The position numbers and the translations under genes are program-made. The notes beneath the pieces are model-generated. The model searched no databases and was not told the origin of the DNA. It saw only the letters and a list, made by a program, of their open reading frames with translations. This document shows, piece after piece, positions 6,267 to 9,315 of a DNA stretch of 9,315 nucleotides; positions within the stretch are counted from its first letter, which is position 1, and every line of letters starts with the position of its first letter. The DNA comes from Defluviitaleaceae bacterium (GTDB lineage: Bacteria; Bacillota; Clostridia; Lachnospirales; WRAX01). Location: assembly GCA_009781815.1 (NCBI GenBank), contig WQVB01000035.1:1-9315 (forward strand), in the 5' to 3' direction.

Positions 6267-7555
6267 CCTCTGAGCCACCTCCTACTAAACGCACTATATC
6301 CTTGACCTATGGCTATCCAATCTCTTTGTTCTTCAATCAAAGCATCTCCTTCGGTGGGTCGTCCTGCTACAAACCATGACCCAAACAGTAGCATTTCCAA
6401 GTTAAATCCTACCGCAGCCCCTATATATCCAAAAGTCCAGTTGCCTAAATCTTCAGGCCTCATTCTCATTCCTCGGAAGTAGAAGTATGTTTGTTGGAAA
6501 GTTGTATGCCCTGGCACGTAGGTAGCTGGTATGCCAAGTGTCCCTCTCCATCTCCCTGGAACTTTTATATCCCAAGGACCTCCATGGTACATTTGATATA
6601 CAAACCAAGATGCAGCATGGAGTGTGGCTCCAGGGAAATCGTGTAAGGGAAAATTCAATAGCCTAGCAGTTGAAGTGGCGGAATTCAAAGCCCTATTAAC
6701 CGCAGCAGTAACATTCCGATAAAGCCTATTATTAGTGATAACTATCCCAACACCAGCATTTCTATCTTCTTGTGTCAAGAAGCTACTCCAGCCGAATAGA
6801 CTATTTATCGCCCTATCATCCATAGTCCTGCTTCCAATATCAGCAAAGAAAGCACTCTTAGATCCAAAACTCACTCTAGCACCTCCGCTATTGTTCATGG
6901 TTACATTAGCCCCCCTTGCCCTAACATAGTCAAGTATGTTTACAGCATACATCCCAGTTGGATCTATAAACCTTATAGGGTTGTTCATGGTGTAGGCAAA
7001 GAGATTTCCACTTTGGAGGATGGCTACGTTGCTGGATTGCATGTTTCTTGTGTTCCAAAACGGGTCAGGTTGAGTGAATCGTCCCGTCCGAGGATTAAAG
7101 TGCCTAGCCCTTAAGTAATAAGTTTGTGTTGACCAATCATAGTACTCCCCAGCAAAGCGGAATGGATTAGTATTCTGTTCTAGGCTGTTGTTCCAATCCT
7201 CATATGCTTGGCATGTTTGATTGTTGTTATTGTTACTATTGTTTTGACTTACTCCTCCTGTTGAGTCAAATGAATTAATAAGATTACCAAACCCATCATA
7301 CTGATAAGTGAACAAGATATTAGCTGTAGTAGTATCACTCCAATATCGTGTCCATGTACCCCATGGGAAGGTTTGAGTTTGTCTTTGTAAGTTATCAGCT
7401 ACTATCTCTACCCTTTGCACTACATCCCCTCTAGCATTATGTAGATAAAAGCCATGGTGGTAGGAGTGGATTAGTCTTCCGTAGGTGGTTCTGTTGAAGA
7501 TGTTTATGACGTCTTGTGGGGTTGCAGTATAAGCCCAGTTACCTCCAGATGTCAT
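6248..7555 (-). CDS. Orphan Rhs C-terminal cassette with Bacterial toxin 44 domain
   Basis: A 435-residue reading frame from the first in-frame ATG. Residues 1-202 are Rhs core: FYLHNARGDVVQRV (37-50), a short poly-Asn linker (105-112), NPFRFAGEYYDW, YYLRARHFNPRTGRFTQPDP (146-165) and the terminal NPIRFIDPTGM that marks the toxin junction. Residues 203-435 are the variable tip. Its second half has WFVYQMYHGGPWDIK (317-331), EDLGNWTFGYIGAAVGF (368-384) and a closing DWIAIGQGY, which I recognise as Bacterial toxin 44 (Ntox44, PF15607-like), predicted in surveys to be a nuclease-type toxin. Homology to Rhs continues upstream to 7810 without a start codon, so this looks like a displaced, probably poorly expressed cassette that could be recombined into the full Rhs gene. 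The ATG at 7555 has no convincing RBS. Confidence 0.8.
   Translation of the reverse strand: MTSGGNWAYTATPQDVINIFNRTTYGRLIHSYHHGFYLHNARGDVVQRVEIVADNLQRQTQTFPWGTWTRYWSDTTTANILFTYQYDGFGNLINSFDSTGGVSQNNSNNNNNQTCQAYEDWNNSLEQNTNPFRFAGEYYDWSTQTYYLRARHFNPRTGRFTQPDPFWNTRNMQSSNVAILQSGNLFAYTMNNPIRFIDPTGMYAVNILDYVRARGANVTMNNSGGARVSFGSKSAFFADIGSRTMDDRAINSLFGWSSFLTQEDRNAGVGIVITNNRLYRNVTAAVNRALNSATSTARLLNFPLHDFPGATLHAASWFVYQMYHGGPWDIKVPGRWRGTLGIPATYVPGHTTFQQTYFYFRGMRMRPEDLGNWTFGYIGAAVGFNLEMLLFGSWFVAGRPTEGDALIEEQRDWIAIGQGYSAFSRRWLRGWAESQ
6278..6283 (-). promoter_or_regulatory. RBS of the membrane-anchored protein, inside toxin codons
   Basis: AGGAGG is read as the two arginine codons of the SRRW segment near the C-terminus of the orphan Rhs toxin and at the same time is a perfect Shine-Dalgarno 11 bases ahead of ATG 6266. 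Confidence 0.75.
6945..7417 (-). repeat. Imperfect direct repeat of the Rhs core, copy in the orphan cassette
   Basis: This stretch repeats 8832-9315 in the same orientation. The copies share exact runs of 30 bases (7070-7099 with 8946-8975) and 27 bases (7193-7219 with 9069-9095). The similarity stops at the DPTGM/DPSGM toxin junction, as expected for homologous recombination swapping tips. Confidence 0.8.
7220..7243 (-). repeat. Short Asn-coding triplet repeat in the orphan Rhs cassette
   Basis: Eight codons (seven Asn, one Ser) at the same place of the Rhs core as the 22-codon tract of the upstream copy; 14 codons shorter, with the flanking Gln-Thr-Cys-Gln conserved. Confidence 0.8.
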
Positions 7556-7810
7556 CCATCCTATGCCACTAGCATTGTTAACTGTGTTTATTCTCTCTGC
7601 TACTATGTGAGTGCCGTTCCATATGTGGGTTATGGAGTGAGGGGTTATGTTGCCTGTTCCTACTCCTCCTGTTTGTTGTATTGTTTTAGTGTGTCTTAGA
7701 CCATCTACTCTATAGGTGTAGGTTGTTGCTATGGTGTGAGATGGGGTTATGCCTCTTGGGTTTGTTGTGGTTTGTGATCTTGTTGGTTGGTTTAGGGGGT
7801 CGGGGTGCGT
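7556..7810 (-). pseudogene. In-frame 5' remnant of the orphan Rhs cassette, no start codon
   Basis: The frame of the orphan cassette stays open upstream of 7555 up to a TAG at 7811-7813 but contains no ATG, GTG or TTG. It reads as Rhs core, including TYTYRVDGLRHTKTI and THIWNGTHIVAERV, so this is coding sequence of Rhs origin cut off at its 5' side. The cut falls at the end of the lipoprotein gene: the lipoprotein stop is at 7792-7794, so the two frames overlap by a few codons. This marks the recombination junction that placed an older toxin tip behind the present one. Confidence 0.75.
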
Positions 7811-8151
7811 CTAGTTGGAAGGTTTGGGTCTATATAAGTATGATGTACAAAAGTTTCACCATCCCTAAAATAAACTATTACGCTTCTTTCCATTTCTCCA
7901 TCTAAGCATATAGCGAAGACTTCAAATCTTTCAAACTCCTCATCAAAAACGATCTCTTGTAGATAAAATAACCTGAAATGTCGAACACGCAAGCTTCTTA
8001 ATCCAATTTCCTCCGCCATTTCTCTATATGTGTCATGTTCCATTGATTCTATATGAGTATCTATGGGTCTATCTTCACATCCCGAAAGCATTGCTGATGT
8101 AAAAATTAGCACAACCAATAGAAATATATTATTAATAATTTTTCTTAACAT
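7792..8151 (-). CDS. Small lipoprotein, putative immunity protein of the HEVVH Rhs toxin
   Basis: A 119-residue protein with a typical lipoprotein signal: MLRKIINN, hydrophobic core FLLVVLIFTSAM, and lipobox LSGC with the lipidated Cys at residue 25. The mature part of about 95 residues is acidic (EDRPIDTHIESMEHDTYREM) followed by beta strands such as FRLFYLQEIVFDEEFERFEVFAICL. No family is recognised. It starts 2 bases after the stop of the upstream Rhs gene with a perfect AGGAGG, the position of a cognate immunity gene. As a lipoprotein it would act outside the cytoplasmic membrane, so the toxin may act there or be caught on the surface. The C-terminal NLPTRRTPTP is encoded over the junction with the displaced Rhs sequence, so the original C-terminus may differ. 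Confidence 0.75.
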   Translation of the reverse strand: MLRKIINNIFLLVVLIFTSAMLSGCEDRPIDTHIESMEHDTYREMAEEIGLRSLRVRHFRLFYLQEIVFDEEFERFEVFAICLDGEMERSVIVYFRDGETFVHHTYIDPNLPTRRTPTP

Positions 8152-8153
8152 AA

Positions 8154-9315
8154 TTACCTCCTAAGCCCTCTCATTAAATTATCCCAAAACCTATCATCCT
8201 GCATAACTTCCCTAAGCACATCTGTGCCACTAGGAAGACCCAAAACAAGGTTACCATTTACACTATGCTCCGTCCAATAAATTTTATTAACTATATGAAC
8301 CACTTCATGCATCCCTCTTCCCATTATGTCAAAAGTTATAGACAAGCCTGTAGCGGTTGATAGATCTGACCCAGTATCCCTAATGAATGGTGTGTTGACA
8401 TCGAAGCTGAAAGATCTTTGGCTAGTCCAGAACCAATGATAAAAATCTGGGCGAGTGTTACCTTGTGCAAAGCTTCCATGGATCAAAACATCGAACCCTC
8501 CATCCAAGTTAACGTTTCCAGATACATTCGTCATTCTAATATACAAACCAGATGAAGCCCAAAGTCTTTCGTAGCTCAAGGTAGCCGAGGGCAAAAAGAA
8601 CGAGCCTGTGGCTACGACAGTTTGATTAGATTGTTGCAAAATGTATCCGTTACACAACTGAACCTCACCAGCAATTAAATGCGGAGCTCTAATAGCTCTA
8701 GCTTGTGCAGCTGCAACATCCCTTTCTACCTGTGAAGCATTAGGATCATGCCATCTTTGTGAAAGTATTTCTAAAGTTCTTACAGCTTCTCGTGGAAGGA
8801 ACATTCTATCCCACGGTGTAACAACCATTCCACTAGGATCAATCCACCTCACTGGATTATTCATACCAAATACGAAAAGATTGCCCGATTGCAAGATGGA
8901 AAGATTGTTGGTTTGCATGTTTCCTACACTCCAAAACGGATCAGCTTGAGTGAATCGTCCCGTCCGAGGATTAAACTGCCTTGCTCTCAAGTAGTAAGTA
9001 CCTGTAGACCAATCATAATACACCCCCGAGAAGCGGAAAGGATTAGTATTATCCTCTAACCTATCATGCCAATCCTCATATGCTTGGCATGTTTGGTTGT
9101 TGTTGTTGCTGTTGTTAGTGTTATTATTACTGTTATTGTTGTTATTGTTGTTATTGTTGTTTTGACCTGCCCCTCCTGTTGGGTCAAATGGATTTATAAG
9201 ATTACCAAAGGCGTCGTATTGGTAAGCAAAGAGTATATTGGCTTGTGTAGTATCACTAAAGTACCTAGTCCATGTACCCCATTGGCTTATTACTGTTTGT
9301 CTTTGTATGTTATCA
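8154..9315 (-). CDS. Rhs repeat protein, C-terminal part with unrecognised toxin domain (HEVVH motif)
   Basis: The frame is open to the right edge, so the 386 residues seen are the end of a larger Rhs protein. Rhs proteins form a hollow shell that delivers a variable C-terminal toxin. Visible core (numbered from the edge): TWTRYFSDT, a 22-residue Asn-rich linker at 52-73, NPFRFSGVYYDW, YYLRARQFNPRTGRFTQADP (107-126) and the junction NPVRWIDPSGM ending at residue 163. The last 223 residues are the toxin tip. I do not recognise the family. It contains a helical start, a beta-rich middle (YIRMTNVSGNVNLDGGFDVLIHGSF) and GRGMHEVVHIVNKIYW, in which HEVVH (336-340) matches the HExxH zinc-peptidase pattern. 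A metallopeptidase role is only a hypothesis. The lipoprotein gene downstream is its probable immunity partner. Confidence 0.85.
   Translation of the reverse strand, partial: DNIQRQTVISQWGTWTRYFSDTTQANILFAYQYDAFGNLINPFDPTGGAGQNNNNNNNNNNSNNNTNNSNNNNQTCQAYEDWHDRLEDNTNPFRFSGVYYDWSTGTYYLRARQFNPRTGRFTQADPFWSVGNMQTNNLSILQSGNLFVFGMNNPVRWIDPSGMVVTPWDRMFLPREAVRTLEILSQRWHDPNASQVERDVAAAQARAIRAPHLIAGEVQLCNGYILQQSNQTVVATGSFFLPSATLSYERLWASSGLYIRMTNVSGNVNLDGGFDVLIHGSFAQGNTRPDFYHWFWTSQRSFSFDVNTPFIRDTGSDLSTATGLSITFDIMGRGMHEVVHIVNKIYWTEHSVNGNLVLGLPSGTDVLREVMQDDRFWDNLMRGLRR
8157..8162 (-). promoter_or_regulatory. RBS of the lipoprotein gene, formed by toxin Arg-Arg codons
   Basis: The final two sense codons of the Rhs gene are AGG AGG, directly before TAA, and form a perfect Shine-Dalgarno 5 bases ahead of ATG 8151. 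Translation of the immunity gene is thus tied to the end of the toxin gene. Confidence 0.8.
8832..9315 (-). repeat. Imperfect direct repeat of the Rhs core, copy in the upstream Rhs gene
   Basis: Partner of 6945-7417, conserved from the window edge to the toxin junction; it probably extends beyond the window. The length differs mainly because of the longer Asn-codon tract. Confidence 0.8.
9096..9161 (-). repeat. Asn-coding AAC/AAT trinucleotide repeat in the Rhs gene
   Basis: Twenty-two codons, 19 of them Asn, lie between two Gln codons of the Rhs core, interrupted only by two Ser and one Thr. The corresponding site in the orphan copy (7220-7243) has eight codons. Such near-perfect triplet tracts can change length in whole codons by slippage. 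Confidence 0.85.

Noticed and set aside
7792..7813. Lipoprotein-Rhs fusion by frameshift at the short overlap 7795-7810
   Set aside because: The overlap is only a few codons, has no slippery heptamer or following structure that I can see, and is better explained as a recombination scar.
7514..7905. Two small plus-strand frames opposite the Rhs remnant and lipoprotein
   Set aside because: Cys/Tyr/Val-rich low-complexity readings opposite Rhs codons, not gene-like.
9096..9161. CRISPR or non-coding repeat array
   Set aside because: The repeat is a triplet tract wholly in frame with the Rhs protein; there are no spacers.
3845..9315. Insertion sequence or phage as carrier of the toxin locus
   Set aside because: No transposase, integrase or terminal inverted repeats are visible; the duplications are explained by Rhs core repeats.

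Overview
The window holds two unrelated modules that meet tail to tail near 3832-3844. Moderate-to-low G+C, strong AGGAGG Shine-Dalgarno sites, a lipobox lipoprotein, and the style of the Rhs and DUF4279/DUF5071 proteins suggest a member of the Bacillota, probably Clostridia-like. This is an inference from gene style; there is no rRNA or other marker to prove it. At least two genes carry an apparent single-base frameshift, so sequencing or assembly error should be kept in mind.

Left module (1-3831, + strand): a tightly overlapping four-gene operon that looks like lipid metabolism. In order it encodes the C-terminal end of a DUF3419 (BtaA-like, SAM-dependent 3-amino-3-carboxypropyl transferase) protein; a polytopic membrane protein of the phytol/dolichol kinase (VTE5/SEC59) family, split by a +1 frameshift at 1194-1196, whose second half may be a divergent DUF92/VTE6-like domain; a GNAT acyltransferase; and a short adenylate-forming ligase with an OleC-like C-terminal signature (RHNAKI). 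Together they would supply a homoserine-type head-group transfer, a lipid-alcohol kinase, an N- or O-acyl transfer and a carboxylate activation. I infer an uncharacterised amino-lipid or polyprenoid pathway.

Right module (3845-9315, - strand, so it reads from the right edge leftward): a polymorphic toxin (Rhs) locus. It starts with the C-terminal end of an Rhs protein that runs off the right edge and carries an unrecognised toxin domain with an HEVVH motif. A lipoprotein follows immediately and is its likely immunity protein. Next is a displaced second Rhs C-terminal cassette without a proper start, carrying a Bacterial toxin 44 domain, overlapped by a membrane-anchored putative immunity protein. 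After a hairpin-containing gap come four more small genes without toxins: DUF5071, a second frameshifted DUF5071-type gene, a 77-residue protein with a TTG start, and DUF4279. This is the classic layout of toxin-tip replacement, with old cassettes and orphan immunity genes kept downstream.

The two Rhs copies share an imperfect direct repeat of about 475 bp that includes an in-frame AAC/AAT (poly-Asn) microsatellite of different length in each copy. In both toxin genes, tandem AGG AGG arginine codons near the 3' end also form the Shine-Dalgarno of the following immunity gene. No gene-free stretch over 300 bases exists; the longest stretch without a startable gene (7556-7810) is in-frame Rhs remnant.
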